DNA of 64,000 nucleotides from Armatimonadetes bacterium UBA1398 (GTDB lineage Bacteria; Armatimonadota; Zipacnadia; UBA1398), in the NCBI GenBank assembly GCA_002305165.1, contig DBQI01000066.1:20449-84448 (forward strand), read 5' to 3'. A program made the position numbers and the translations under genes. Each line of letters opens with the position of its first letter. Position 1 is the stretch's first letter. Below, piece by piece: positions 51,567-60,423 of the stretch. The notes below the pieces were generated by a model, which worked only from the letters and a program-made list of their open reading frames with translations, searched no databases and was not told where the DNA came from.

Positions 51567-52703
51567 ATGACTGCCCGCTTCGTTGTGTGTCTGGTCCTGT
51601 GCGTAGCCGCCTCTGTGACGGCCCAGGAGCCGCCCGCCGTCGGCGCGGCCTTCCAGGTGGTCTCCGAGCCGCCGGGCGCCACGGTTGAGGTGAGCCCTCC
51701 GGGTGACCCGCGCTTCTACGCCAAGGGCGTCGCGCCGTGCCAGGTCACCGTCCAGCGCGCGCTCCCGGGGGAGTGGGCGGTGCGGCTCACGCTGCCCGAC
51801 CACATCCCCGCCGTCCGCTCCGGCAGCCTGCCCTCGGGCGAGCTGCGCGTCGAGCTTCGGGAGACCGCCTTCGACGACGCCCCCGCCTACCCCATCGCCT
51901 TGGAGTCGGCTGACGAGACCCCCGCCATCGTCATCGCGCCGTCGACCGGGGGCGATCCCATCGCGCGGATCGACGACGCCCGATGGCCCGCGTGGTCGCC
52001 CACCGATGGCCGACTGGCCTTCCGGCGCGGGCAAGAGGTCATCCTGTGGTCTCCGGCCGGGGAGCGCTCCTTGGGCGCAATGCCCGGCGATCGGCTCACA
52101 TTCACTCCCGATGGCGAGTTCGTCACGGTCATGGACGCGCGGGCGACGGGCGAGTTGGCGCTCATCTGCCGGCCCGTCTCCGGCGGCGAGGAGCGCGTCT
52201 TCCTCCTCGGAGCAGCGCCCCAACCGGGGGCGTCCGTCAGGGACTTCGACCTGGGCCCCACGGGCGAGACGGTGGCGGTGGCGTGGGCCTGGGAGGCGGA
52301 GGAGCAGCAGGGGGCGACGGTGACCCTCTATCGGTTGGCGGGCGACCGGGAGCCCGTGGAGCTTCCTCTGCCCGCCGACCTGCCCGCTCCCTCCGCTGTG
52401 GCCTTCGACCCGGTGCTGCCCGCACTGTGGATGCTGATCCCCCGGGACGCCAGCACCGATCGGCCCTCCCGCGCGGTCCACTACCTCATGCCCGAGGGGC
52501 TCATCGCCATACAGACGCCGCCTCCGGGGGCCGATGATTTCGAGACCGTCGAGCGCCTCGCGTTCTCGGCCGCCGGCCGCTGGCTCGCCGTCTCGGGTGG
52601 CACCGCCGTCGGAGCCCATGCTACGATCCTGCCGTGGCGCGTTGTGGGGCAGGCCGCCGTCACCCACGTGGGCCGCGTCGCCGACTGGCGCGCCACCGAG
52701 TAA
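51567..52703 (+). CDS. Secreted PEGA / beta-propeller-like protein
   Basis: 378 residues with signal peptide (MTARFVVCLVLCVAASVTAQ). Near the N-terminus VVSEPPGATVEVSPPGDPRFYAKGVAPCQVTV matches a PEGA domain. Residues about 140-375 contain TolB/WD-like blades (WPAWSPTDGRLAFRRGQEVILWS, LTFTPDGEFVTVMDA, VRDFDLGPTGETVAVAW, LAFSAAGRWLAVSGG). Such proteins bind surface components. Start at ATG 51567; GGAG lies 12 nt upstream, rather far. 82 nt separate it from the preceding gene. Confidence 0.75.
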   Translation: MTARFVVCLVLCVAASVTAQEPPAVGAAFQVVSEPPGATVEVSPPGDPRFYAKGVAPCQVTVQRALPGEWAVRLTLPDHIPAVRSGSLPSGELRVELRETAFDDAPAYPIALESADETPAIVIAPSTGGDPIARIDDARWPAWSPTDGRLAFRRGQEVILWSPAGERSLGAMPGDRLTFTPDGEFVTVMDARATGELALICRPVSGGEERVFLLGAAPQPGASVRDFDLGPTGETVAVAWAWEAEEQQGATVTLYRLAGDREPVELPLPADLPAPSAVAFDPVLPALWMLIPRDASTDRPSRAVHYLMPEGLIAIQTPPPGADDFETVERLAFSAAGRWLAVSGGTAVGAHATILPWRVVGQAAVTHVGRVADWRATE

Positions 52704-52738
52704 GCCCCGACCACGCGTTGACAGGAGAGCTCCCGCCC

Positions 52739-53761
52739 GTGTCCCTAGCCGAGACTGTCGTCATCATGCCCTTCTACTTCCGGGAGGACACGTCACCGAC
52801 GCTGCGTCGCGAGCTGATGGCCGCCGCGGTGGATGAGCTTCCTCGCTACGTCCCGCCCCGGCGTTGGGTGTGGGTGAGGGACGGCGCTCCGTGGATGGCC
52901 GAGGACCTCGAGTGGCTCGCGGCCCGGGTCGGCGAGGCGACGGGGGAGCTCCCCATCCGCACGGAGCGCGATGAGAACCAGGGCAAGGGCGGAGCCGTGG
53001 TGAGGGGATTGCGGCGCGCCCTCGAAGCGATCCCCGAAGCCCGGGCCTTCGCCGTGCTCGATGGCGATGGCGACCACTCCCCCCGCGACCTGCCCGAACT
53101 GCGGGATCTCCTCGCCACCGTGATCGCCTCAACGGGCAACCCTCTGGTGAATGTGGTGGGGCGGCGCGTGGACCGGCACGGGTGCTTGGGATTCTTCCGG
53201 GGGGAGCTCGAGGGGATCACGAACCGGGTGGCCTTCGCCTGCCTTCGGTACGCCTTGGCGCGCCGCGGGTTGGCCCTCGATGAGACGTGGGTCGCGCCCT
53301 TCGGTGAGGCGGACCTGGAGGCGGGGTTCCGGCTGTACAGCCGCGAGGCGGCGGAGTGCGTCGCCGCGGCCTACCCCCGGGCCGTGGCTGACTGGGGTGA
53401 GTCGGACCTCTACCGCTGGGGCGTGGAGATCGTGCCGACCTTCGAGATCGCCCTGGCAGGCGGCGTCTATGCCGAGGGGCTCCGCTCTACCCAGGAGACG
53501 CAGCCTTCATCGGCCTACCTCGCCGGCGTGGATCCGGCCCACGCGTACGCCCTGGAGGTCCGATGGATGCTCCGGCGGGCCGAGGCGCCCGTCGAGGCGT
53601 CGCTGCTGATCCTACAGCACGCCCTCCTCCGCTCCCAGCTCCGGCACCTTCCCGAGGGCATGGAGTGCCTGCTCCGGTTGGAGGACCTGGTGCGGGAGGG
53701 GCTCGGAGCTCCACGAGAACAGGGCGCTCCCGGCTTGGCGAGCCCTCGTCGCCGGCTGTAA
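52739..53761 (+). CDS. GT-A type glycosyltransferase (GT2 / polyprenyl-phosphate type)
   Basis: 340 residues. The start (VVIMPFYFREDTSP), ERDENQGKGGAVVRGLRRALE and FAVLDGDGDHSPRDLPEL are typical of dolichyl/polyprenyl-phosphate sugar transferases, the DGD representing the metal-binding DxD. A VVGRRVDRHG region and GEADLEAGFRLYSRE follow. No C-terminal membrane helix was seen. Start: GTG 52739 with AGGAG 11 nt upstream; a longer frame to 52634 overlaps the previous gene and is not supported. It ends the sigma-operon cluster; direct cotranscription is likely but spacing is 35 nt. Confidence 0.75.
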   Translation: MSLAETVVIMPFYFREDTSPTLRRELMAAAVDELPRYVPPRRWVWVRDGAPWMAEDLEWLAARVGEATGELPIRTERDENQGKGGAVVRGLRRALEAIPEARAFAVLDGDGDHSPRDLPELRDLLATVIASTGNPLVNVVGRRVDRHGCLGFFRGELEGITNRVAFACLRYALARRGLALDETWVAPFGEADLEAGFRLYSREAAECVAAAYPRAVADWGESDLYRWGVEIVPTFEIALAGGVYAEGLRSTQETQPSSAYLAGVDPAHAYALEVRWMLRRAEAPVEASLLILQHALLRSQLRHLPEGMECLLRLEDLVREGLGAPREQGAPGLASPRRRL

Positions 53762-53809
53762 GATCACCCCACTCAGTCCTCAGGTGCGGCCAGCGAGGAG
53801 TGCTTGCCT

Positions 53810-54379
53810 TTGAGCGATCTGCTCACCATCGCCTCGATCGCCCTCGGCTTGGCGATGGATGCCTTCTCCGTCGCCATCGGGGTGGGGTGCGTCCTTCCCC
53901 AACTCACGAAGCGGAGGATCTTCCGGCTGTCGTGGCACTTCGGCCTGTTCCAGGCCCTGATGCCCATCGGTGGCTGGTTGGTGGCCACGGGCCTCTCGGG
54001 GTTGCTCCAGAGCGTGGACCACTGGATCGGCTTCGGACTCCTCGCCTTCATCGGCGGCAAGATGCTCTATGAGGGGATCCGGGGCGGGGAGACGGAGGTA
54101 TCTCCCCTGGACCCGACCAAAGGTGTATCATTAGTGACGCTCTCCGTGGCGACGAGCATTGATGCCTTCGCCGTGGGGCTTACGCTCGGATTGCTGGATG
54201 TGGGGATCCTCTACCCGGCTGCGGTCATTGGCGCGGTTGCTTGCGTCATGACCGTGTTTGGTATGTACCTGGGGCGCTACGTCGGACGGAAGCTGGGCCG
54301 GGCCGCGGAGATAGTGGGCGGCCTGGTGTTGATTGGCATCGGCGTGAAGCTCCTGATCAGCCACTTAGTTGGCTCGTAG
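53810..54379 (+). CDS. mntP: Manganese efflux pump MntP
   Basis: 189 residues with six helices in two repeats. Key sequences are GLAMDAFSVAIGVG and SIDAFAVGLTLG, the repeated DAF motifs of MntP, with GGKMLYEG between. It would export Mn(II). TTG 53810 is the likely start: GAGGAG at 53795-53800 lies 9 nt away; TTG 53804 is only 3 nt from it. No Mn riboswitch (yybP-ykoY) was visible upstream in the 49-nt gap. Followed 17 nt later by a ZIP-type gene. Confidence 0.9.
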   Translation: MSDLLTIASIALGLAMDAFSVAIGVGCVLPQLTKRRIFRLSWHFGLFQALMPIGGWLVATGLSGLLQSVDHWIGFGLLAFIGGKMLYEGIRGGETEVSPLDPTKGVSLVTLSVATSIDAFAVGLTLGLLDVGILYPAAVIGAVACVMTVFGMYLGRYVGRKLGRAAEIVGGLVLIGIGVKLLISHLVGS

Positions 54380-54396
54380 ACCGCGGCAGGCGGGCG

Positions 54397-55170
54397 GTGA
54401 GCTGGGTGTTTCTGTACGGAGTTATAGCCGCGACGCTGGCGGGCCTCGGGACGACCCTGGGCGCGCTGCCCGGCATCTTCTTCAGGAACATCCCCCACAA
54501 GTGGCTGGACGCGATGCTGGGCCTCGCCGCCGGCGTGATGCTCGCCGCCACCTCCTTCTCCCTCGTGGCGCCGGGCATCGAGTATGGCAGCGAGATGTTC
54601 GGCGCGGTCCCCGGTGTGCTCGTCGTCTGCGCCGGCATAGCCCTGGGCGCTATCGCCCTCAACCTCTGCGACCGCTTCCTCCCGCACCACCACTTCGAGA
54701 TGGGCCATGAGGGACCGGCCTCCTCGCTCCGCAAGACCTGGCTCTTCGTCATCGCCATCACCATCCACAACTTCCCCGAGGGCATGGCGGTCGGCGTGGG
54801 GTTCGGCACGGGCGACATCGGCGCGGGCACGGCCCTGGCCATCGGCATCGGCATACAGAACATGCCCGAGGGCCTGGCCGTGATGTTGCCGCTCTTGCGT
54901 GAGGGGTACTCCGTGGGCAAGGCGTTGCTCATCGCCTCCCTCTCGGGAATGGTGGAGGCGGTGGGCGGAGCCGTGGGGGCCGGACTGGCGGTCATCTCGC
55001 AGCCCGCGCTTCCCTGGGCCCTGGCCTTCGCCGCTGGCGCCATGCTGTTCGTCATCTCCGACGAGATCATCCCGGAGACGCACCACAACAAGGAGCACGC
55101 GCGACTCGCGACCTTCGCCCTCGTGCTGGGCTTCATCATCATGATGGCTCTGGATAACCTGCTCGGATAG
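54397..55170 (+). CDS. ZIP-family divalent metal transporter
   Basis: 257 residues, eight helices. The hallmarks are HNFPEGMAVGVGF and QNMPEGLAVMLPL (the metal-coordinating HNxPEG and its partner), with the histidine-rich loop HHHFEMGHEG. It imports zinc or other divalent ions. GTG start with AGG upstream, 17 nt after mntP; the longer frame to 54241 is a shadow of mntP. The ABC gene begins 9 nt later. Confidence 0.9.
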   Translation: MSWVFLYGVIAATLAGLGTTLGALPGIFFRNIPHKWLDAMLGLAAGVMLAATSFSLVAPGIEYGSEMFGAVPGVLVVCAGIALGAIALNLCDRFLPHHHFEMGHEGPASSLRKTWLFVIAITIHNFPEGMAVGVGFGTGDIGAGTALAIGIGIQNMPEGLAVMLPLLREGYSVGKALLIASLSGMVEAVGGAVGAGLAVISQPALPWALAFAAGAMLFVISDEIIPETHHNKEHARLATFALVLGFIIMMALDNLLG

Positions 55171-55179
55171 GACCCGCCT

Positions 55180-56085
55180 GTGCACGTGGTGACCGTCGAT
55201 AATGTGTCCAAACGCTTCGGCCGGATCACCGCGCTCCAGGGCTTCTCCGCCACCCTCTCGCCGGGGGAGATCGTCGGTCTCCTCGGGCCGAACGGCGCGG
55301 GCAAGAGCACGCTGATGCGTCTCCTGGTGGGGCTCGTCCGCCCCACCGAGGGCCGGATCGCGGTGCTGGGCGAGGAGATGCCGCGCCACCGGCGGCGGGT
55401 CATGGGCCGGGTCGGCGCTCTGGTCGAATCACCGGCCTTCTACGAGCATCTCAGCGGCCTCGCCAACCTGCGCCTCCTCGCGGGCTACTATCCTGGCCTG
55501 TCGAAGACGCGGGCGGACGAGGTCCTGGATCAGGTGGGCCTCCTGGCGCGGGGCGGTGACCCGGTGTCCGATTACTCGATCGGGATGAAGCGCCGCCTCG
55601 GGCTCGCTGCGGCCCTCCTCCCCTCCCCCGAGCTCCTCGTGCTCGATGAACCGGCCTCGGGCCTCGACCCCGAGGCTGTTGTGTTGGTGCAGGAGCTCCT
55701 TCAGGAAGAGGTCCGTCGTGGCGCCTGCGTCCTGCTGTCCAGCCATCTGCTCAGCGAGGTCGCGCGGGTCTGCGATCGCGTGCTCGTGCTCCGCCAGGGC
55801 AAGCTGGTGGGCGCGGGCCCCGCTGGCGAGCGAGCCTCGGAGTGGACCAACCTGCGGGTCAGCGACAGCCTGACGGCCCACGGCATCCTCACTGGGATCT
55901 TCGGCGACACGGGGGTGCGGGCTGACGGGGATCGGCTGCGGATCCGCGCTGACGGCCTGGGGCCCGCCGTCGCCCTCCGCGCCCTCATCCAGGCCGGCGT
56001 GGAGGTCCACGAGGCCTCTCCCCACCGTCCCTCTCTGGAGGACTACTACTTCTCCCTGGTCAACCGAGCGGAGGGCGGCGAGTGA
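55180..56085 (+). CDS. ABC transporter ATP-binding protein (ABC-2 type)
   Basis: 301 residues. Walker A GPNGAGKST (36-44), signature YSIGMKRRLG, Walker B LLVLDEPASGLDPEA and switch His in LLSSHLLSEV. The C-terminal part (about 215-300) fits the CcmA/DrrA-type extension. It pairs with the permease gene that overlaps by 4 nt. GTG start with a weak ribosome site. Substrate unknown. Confidence 0.93.
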   Translation: MHVVTVDNVSKRFGRITALQGFSATLSPGEIVGLLGPNGAGKSTLMRLLVGLVRPTEGRIAVLGEEMPRHRRRVMGRVGALVESPAFYEHLSGLANLRLLAGYYPGLSKTRADEVLDQVGLLARGGDPVSDYSIGMKRRLGLAAALLPSPELLVLDEPASGLDPEAVVLVQELLQEEVRRGACVLLSSHLLSEVARVCDRVLVLRQGKLVGAGPAGERASEWTNLRVSDSLTAHGILTGIFGDTGVRADGDRLRIRADGLGPAVALRALIQAGVEVHEASPHRPSLEDYYFSLVNRAEGGE

Positions 56086-56903
56086 GTCACGCCATCCTCG
56101 CCGAGCTGCGGAAGCTCTACAGCCGATGGACGACGATGAGCCCATTCCCCCTCATCGCAGCCGTCCTGGCCCTCGTGGCGTGGAACGTGGACCAGCGGGG
56201 AGTCTCCATGGGCCTCGCGCCCTCCATCTGGGGCATAGCGATCTTCGCGCCGCTCATGTGGTGGCTGCCCGCCGTGTTCGCCATCGTCACGGCCGCGGGT
56301 GCCCTGGGCGGCGAGTTCGAGCAGGGCACCGCCCGCACGACCCTCATGACGCCGCTCTCCCGGGGCCGGCTCCTCTTCGCCAAGTTCGTCGCGTGTCAGG
56401 TCCACGCCGTCGCCATCGTCGCCTTCACGGGCGTGCTCGCGTGCGCCCTGACGTGGGTGCTGTTCGGCGAGATCCGGATGCCCCTCTATGCCGGCACCGA
56501 GGTCGGCATGTCCATCCTCGCCCCCGGGCACTACTACCCCGCTCAGCTGGAGCAGGCGCCGGCGGTTGCGCGCCTGGCCTGGGTCTACGCGTGGCTGCTC
56601 GCCGAGGTCACCGCCCTCGTCGCGGTGACCCTCTTCGTCGGGGCGGCGGTCCGGCATGCCGTGGCGGCCATGTCGGTCACCACGGCCGTCGTGGTGCTCA
56701 TGTGGGTCATGAGCAGCGTGGAGGCGCTGGAGCCCGTGCAACCCGTCCTCCTCGTGGCCCAGACCGTGGGTTGGATCTGGGTGGCCTCCGCCATCGTCCC
56801 GTGGAACCAGATCGTCACCGGCCTCGCGTGCATGGTCGGCTACACGGTGGTGGGGCTGGCCGGAGCGTGGGCGCTCCTGGAGATGCGGGACATCGATGTC
56901 TAG
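56082..56903 (+). CDS. ABC-2 type permease
   Basis: 273 residues with six membrane segments (PFPLIAAVLALVAW; MWWLPAVFAIVTAAGALGG; VAIVAFTGVLACALTWVLF; AWLLAEVTALVAVTLFVG; HAVAAMSVTTAVVVLMWV; CMVGYTVVGLAGAWALL). The loop GGEFEQGTARTTLMTPLSRGRLLFAKF is the conserved ABC-2 motif (GEFxxGTxRxxL). GTG start overlaps the ATPase stop by 4 nt, and the next ATG overlaps its own stop by 8 nt. Confidence 0.9.
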   Translation: MSHAILAELRKLYSRWTTMSPFPLIAAVLALVAWNVDQRGVSMGLAPSIWGIAIFAPLMWWLPAVFAIVTAAGALGGEFEQGTARTTLMTPLSRGRLLFAKFVACQVHAVAIVAFTGVLACALTWVLFGEIRMPLYAGTEVGMSILAPGHYYPAQLEQAPAVARLAWVYAWLLAEVTALVAVTLFVGAAVRHAVAAMSVTTAVVVLMWVMSSVEALEPVQPVLLVAQTVGWIWVASAIVPWNQIVTGLACMVGYTVVGLAGAWALLEMRDIDV

Positions 56904-58335
56904 GATCCTCTGGGGCATCCTGGCTATCGGCGCCGCCAGCTATGCCATCGCGGCCTTCGCCTTGGCGCCCAAGGCCCGACTCAACAACCTGGAGGGCCAG
57001 GCGCTGGAGCGCGCCACTCGCCATCGGGAGCGCGGCGACTGGGACCTGGCGATCGCGGAGTTGGAGGCCGCGCGCGAGGCGGGGGCGGAGGGGGACATCC
57101 TCCTCGCGTCTCTGGGGACCGCCTACCTCAAGATGGGCGAGCATGACAAGGCGACGCCGCTGCTGGCCGAGGGGGTGGCGGGCCTGCGCCAACGCAAGAA
57201 CCCCGTGGGCGTCGCGGCGGTGCTGCTCCGCGAGGCCTCATACGCGCTGTTCTCCTGCTATCTCCGGGAGGGCTCGCCCGAGTTGGCCTGGGCCGTCGCC
57301 GAGGGGGACAAGGGCGCCATGCATCCCTACGTCAGCCGCGCCATCGACTGGGGCTACGCCGATCTGGCCGACCAGATCATCGAGCGGCGGTTGTCGCACG
57401 ATGCCCTCGGTGTGCCCGGCTCCGAGCGCACGACCCTCGAGACGGCGGCGATCGCGGCCGACGTGGAGCGGGACGACCTCGTGGGCGCCCTCGAGACCTG
57501 GCAGGCGCTGTCGAAGAGCCTGGTCCAGCGGCCGCCCGCCTCCCTGGAGGTTACCGTTCAGCAACTCCGCCAACTGGGAGAAACCGCCGTTGCGGCCGAG
57601 AACAGCGATGCCGCGCGAGAGCGACAGCGCATTGCGCGCGCCGAGGGGTACTTCCGCCTGGGGCTCAGGACGAAGGGGCTGCGGGAGATCACCGGCGAGA
57701 ACGAGCCGCGCGACCTCGCGAACCTGGCCAAGGCCGTGAAGCTGCAAGTGACCGCCCTGGGGGAGCTCGGCCTCGTCAACGACGCCATCGAGGCGCGATT
57801 GAGGCTCCTCGAACTGGCGGATGCCGACGTCGAGGCCCAGTGGGACCTGGCCCAGCGGCTCCGCGCCTTGGGGCGCTTCGAGGAGGCGGAGCGCGCGCTG
57901 AAGGTAGTGCTGGAGCGGGAGCCGCACCGCGGCCGCGCGTGGCTGCTCATGGGCGATGTCCAGCGCCGGCTGCAGCGGCCCGAGGCGGCCTGCGAGGCGT
58001 ACACGACGGGGATCCGAGGCATCTTGGAGGGCTCGGTCTCGGCGGCCGATCAGGGCATCGACACCGCCAGCTCGCCCATGGTGAAGGCACTGGTCACCGC
58101 ATGTGAGAATCTCGCCGACGTCGCCGAGAAGGCGGGCCGGCGCGAGGACGAGTTGGTCGCCTGGCACGCGATCCTCGATCTGGCGTACCGGCCCGAGAAG
58201 ATCGAGACCGAGCCGCCCGCCAACTGGCTGGCCGAGCGGGCCCGGTACCGCGTCTATCGGCTCACGGGCGAGGCGCCGCCGCCCCTGCCGAGCGTCGAGG
58301 GCGCCCTGGGCGGGATGCTCTTCGGGGGACGCTGA
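56896..58335 (+). CDS. TPR-repeat protein, membrane anchored
   Basis: 479 residues. N-terminal hydrophobic segment ILWGILAIGAASYAIAAFAL (4-23) as anchor, then about eight or more tetratricopeptide-like helical pairs (ALERATRHRERGDWDLAIAELEAAREAG; ASLGTAYLKMGEHDKATPLLAEGVAGL; QWDLAQRLRALGRFEEAERALKVVLEREP; LLMGDVQRRLQRPEAACEAYTTGI; LAWHAILDL). Coupled to the ABC genes by an 8-nt overlap, so it probably is a scaffold related to the exporter or cell envelope. Last gene of the mntP-to-TPR cluster. Confidence 0.82.
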   Translation: MSRILWGILAIGAASYAIAAFALAPKARLNNLEGQALERATRHRERGDWDLAIAELEAAREAGAEGDILLASLGTAYLKMGEHDKATPLLAEGVAGLRQRKNPVGVAAVLLREASYALFSCYLREGSPELAWAVAEGDKGAMHPYVSRAIDWGYADLADQIIERRLSHDALGVPGSERTTLETAAIAADVERDDLVGALETWQALSKSLVQRPPASLEVTVQQLRQLGETAVAAENSDAARERQRIARAEGYFRLGLRTKGLREITGENEPRDLANLAKAVKLQVTALGELGLVNDAIEARLRLLELADADVEAQWDLAQRLRALGRFEEAERALKVVLEREPHRGRAWLLMGDVQRRLQRPEAACEAYTTGIRGILEGSVSAADQGIDTASSPMVKALVTACENLADVAEKAGRREDELVAWHAILDLAYRPEKIETEPPANWLAERARYRVYRLTGEAPPPLPSVEGALGGMLFGGR

Positions 58336-58434
58336 CTCGGGGGCGCACGGAACATGCGCGACGAAGGAATACAGCAGGTGTGCGCGCGGGTTCGGTCGAA
58401 CATACCCGCGGCCCGAGAGGGTTTAGCTGTTGAA

Positions 58435-58464
58435 TTGACAGCCGGGGGTTTACCTGGCTACATT
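58435..58464 (+). promoter_or_regulatory. Promoter with consensus -35
   Basis: TTGACA (58435-58440), 18-nt spacer, TACATT (58459-58464). The -35 is the exact consensus and the -10 matches four of six. About 72 nt before the ATG at 58537, so expected transcription start near 58471. It stands in the longest non-coding gap of the right half. Confidence 0.7.
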
Positions 58465-58536
58465 CTCTAAGCCTATGTGGCGACTGTCTTGATCCGTACT
58501 GGGCAGTCCTTGCTCAAGGGGAGGAGTACGTTCGCG

Positions 58537-59349
58537 ATGACTATCCGTCGTGGCACCACCATGGCATGGATGGCCGCTCTTGTGTGCATTGTGCTCGTGG
58601 GGACGGCCCAGGCGAAGACCATCGAGTTCTGGGTGGAGGACACCATCTACACCGTGAACGGCTGCAGCACGTACGTGGACGGCGAGATCCTCGTGCCGGC
58701 CACCGCGTGTGAGGCCATGCTCGAGGGTGGCATGACCTGGAGTGACACGCTCCGGGCCGTCGTCTTCCATCACGCGCCGAGCCGCGTCACTTTCTTCGCT
58801 GGCCGCAACCGGGTGCTCCTCAATGGCGAGGAGACCTTCCTGGGGCACGAGGCGGAGCTGCGCGGTGGCAGCATGTATCTGCCCATCGGCTTCCTCTGCG
58901 AGGTTGTGGGCGCGAAGCTGACCCGCACCTCCCCGAACAGCGCCGTCATCGATCTGGCTCTCTTCGACCACATCACCTCGCCCGACCAGCGGCAGGGCCT
59001 CCAGGTTCAGGTCTCCGGCGCGATGTTCAAGCCCGAGGTCTACCGCGCCCTCCCCACCTGCGATCAGCTCCGCGTGTGGGCTGATGAGGTCGCCGACATG
59101 TTCGACGGAGAGGTCGAGTGGGATCCCGAGCTGCGGGCCGCCACCCTCTACATCGGCAACGACATCCTCGTCTTCTTCGAGAACAAGGATGAGGGGCTGC
59201 TGAATGGCATGCCCTTCGAGGTCTCCCGCAAGCCCGTGATGACCAAGACCAAGCTGCTCATCCCCCTGGACTCGGTCTGCGAGATGCTCGGCCGCGAGTA
59301 CGTCCAGCAGGGCCCGTGGGAGATCCTCGTCGGCAATCCCATCGGGTAG
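58537..59349 (+). CDS. Secreted protein with copper-amine-oxidase N-like repeats
   Basis: 270 residues with signal peptide (MAWMAALVCIVLVGTAQA). It has two or three repeats of the Cu_amine_oxidN1-type domain: ILVPATACEAMLEGGMTWSDTLRAVVFHH, FFAGRNRVLLNGE, SMYLPIGFLCEVVGAKLTR, and the second copy around DMFDGEVEWDPELRAATLYIGND with LLIPLDSVCEMLGREYV. Such domains occur on surface and wall-bound proteins. Monocistronic, with its own strong promoter and terminator. ATG 58537 has GGGGAGGAG about 10 nt upstream. Cysteines in both repeats may form disulfides. Function not known. Confidence 0.82.
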   Translation: MTIRRGTTMAWMAALVCIVLVGTAQAKTIEFWVEDTIYTVNGCSTYVDGEILVPATACEAMLEGGMTWSDTLRAVVFHHAPSRVTFFAGRNRVLLNGEETFLGHEAELRGGSMYLPIGFLCEVVGAKLTRTSPNSAVIDLALFDHITSPDQRQGLQVQVSGAMFKPEVYRALPTCDQLRVWADEVADMFDGEVEWDPELRAATLYIGNDILVFFENKDEGLLNGMPFEVSRKPVMTKTKLLIPLDSVCEMLGREYVQQGPWEILVGNPIG

Positions 59350-59380
59350 CCCGCATAGGGTTGAGTGCGCCATGAGTGGG

Positions 59381-59418
59381 CGGGGCGAGCCATTGCGGTG
59401 GCTCGCCCCGTCGCTTTG
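59381..59418 (+). terminator. Intrinsic-type terminator
   Basis: Perfect 12-bp inverted repeat CGGGGCGAGCCA / TGGCTCGCCCCG with a 6-nt loop (TTGCGG) at 59381-59410, followed by TCGCTTTG. Only 31 nt after the stop at 59349. The T-run is short, but the stem is very stable. It should end transcription of the single secreted gene before the glycosyltransferases. Confidence 0.75.
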
Positions 59419-59454
59419 TAGCCTCGCTCCAACCGGGGGGCGGTACCCCATCCC

Positions 59455-60423
59455 ATGAGCCAGCCGGACGCCTCCTCCCCCGTTGTGAGCGTCATCGTGG
59501 TGAGCTACAACACCCGCTGCCTGCTCGCGCGGTGCCTCGACTCCCTGGACGCCTCCGCCGCGCCGCCGGTTATCGAGGTCCTCGTGGTCGACAACGCCTC
59601 CGCCGATGGCTCAGCCGAGATGGTGGCCGCCGAGTATCCCGAGGCCACCCTGCTCGAGCCGGGGGAGAACCTCGGCTTCGCTAGGGCGAACAACCTCGCC
59701 GCCGAATCCGCCCGTGGGGAGCACCTCCTGCTCCTGAACAGCGACGCCGCCGTCGAGCCCTCGACCGTCGGCGCCCTCGCGCGGTTCCTCGAGGAGCATC
59801 CCGCCGCCGGTATCGTCGCCCCCCGACTCGCCAATCCCGACGGTACCCACCAGCCGTCGGCGCGCGCCTTCCCCTGCGCGCTGAACCTGTTCCTCGAGGC
59901 GACGGGGTTGGAGCGGCTGCTCGGACGCACCACCCACGGCCACTTCCGCGGCGACGAGACGCGGCCCGTCGAGTACGTCTCCGGCGCGGCGCTGATGATC
60001 CGCCGGTCCCTTTGGCGCGAGCTCGGCGGCTTCGACGAAGGCTTCTTCTTCTACGGCGAGGACGCCGACCTGTGCCGCCGCGCCCTCGAACGCGGGGCCG
60101 AGACCTGGTACCTCCACAGCGCCGGCGCGCTCCACGAGGGAGGGGCCTCGACCGCGGCGCTTCGCACGAACGCCGCCATCGAGGGCTACCGCGCCGCCCT
60201 GCTGTTCATCCGCAAGCACGGGAGCGCGGGCGCCGTCGCCTGGGCGCGGCTCTGGATCCTCCTCGGCGCTACCCTTCGAGCCGTCGCGTCCGCCCTGCCC
60301 GCCGCGCTCTCCCCGTCGTGGCGAGCGCGGCTGCGAACCTACCTCGCCGTGGCGCGGCTCGCTCTCTCCGCGAACCCCTACCCCATCGGCCGCTTCGGCT
60401 GGCCCGAGGATGATGCCCGATGA
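59455..60423 (+). CDS. GT2-family glycosyltransferase (rhamnosyltransferase-like)
   Basis: 322 residues. GT-A start VSVIVVSYNTRCLLARCLDSL, VLVVDNASADGS, ENLGFARANN, LLLLNSDAAVEP (DxD-like) and FFFYGEDADLCRRAL. This set is typical of rhamnosyl- or galactofuranosyltransferases of polysaccharide synthesis. A C-terminal hydrophobic stretch (AWARLWILLGATLRAVASALPAAL) may bind the membrane. Stop overlaps the next ATG by 4 nt. Confidence 0.9.
   Translation: MSQPDASSPVVSVIVVSYNTRCLLARCLDSLDASAAPPVIEVLVVDNASADGSAEMVAAEYPEATLLEPGENLGFARANNLAAESARGEHLLLLNSDAAVEPSTVGALARFLEEHPAAGIVAPRLANPDGTHQPSARAFPCALNLFLEATGLERLLGRTTHGHFRGDETRPVEYVSGAALMIRRSLWRELGGFDEGFFFYGEDADLCRRALERGAETWYLHSAGALHEGGASTAALRTNAAIEGYRAALLFIRKHGSAGAVAWARLWILLGATLRAVASALPAALSPSWRARLRTYLAVARLALSANPYPIGRFGWPEDDAR

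Noticed and set aside
53762..53809. Manganese riboswitch (yybP-ykoY) before mntP
   Set aside because: The gap is only about 48 nt and lacks the conserved hairpins; it is too short for that element.
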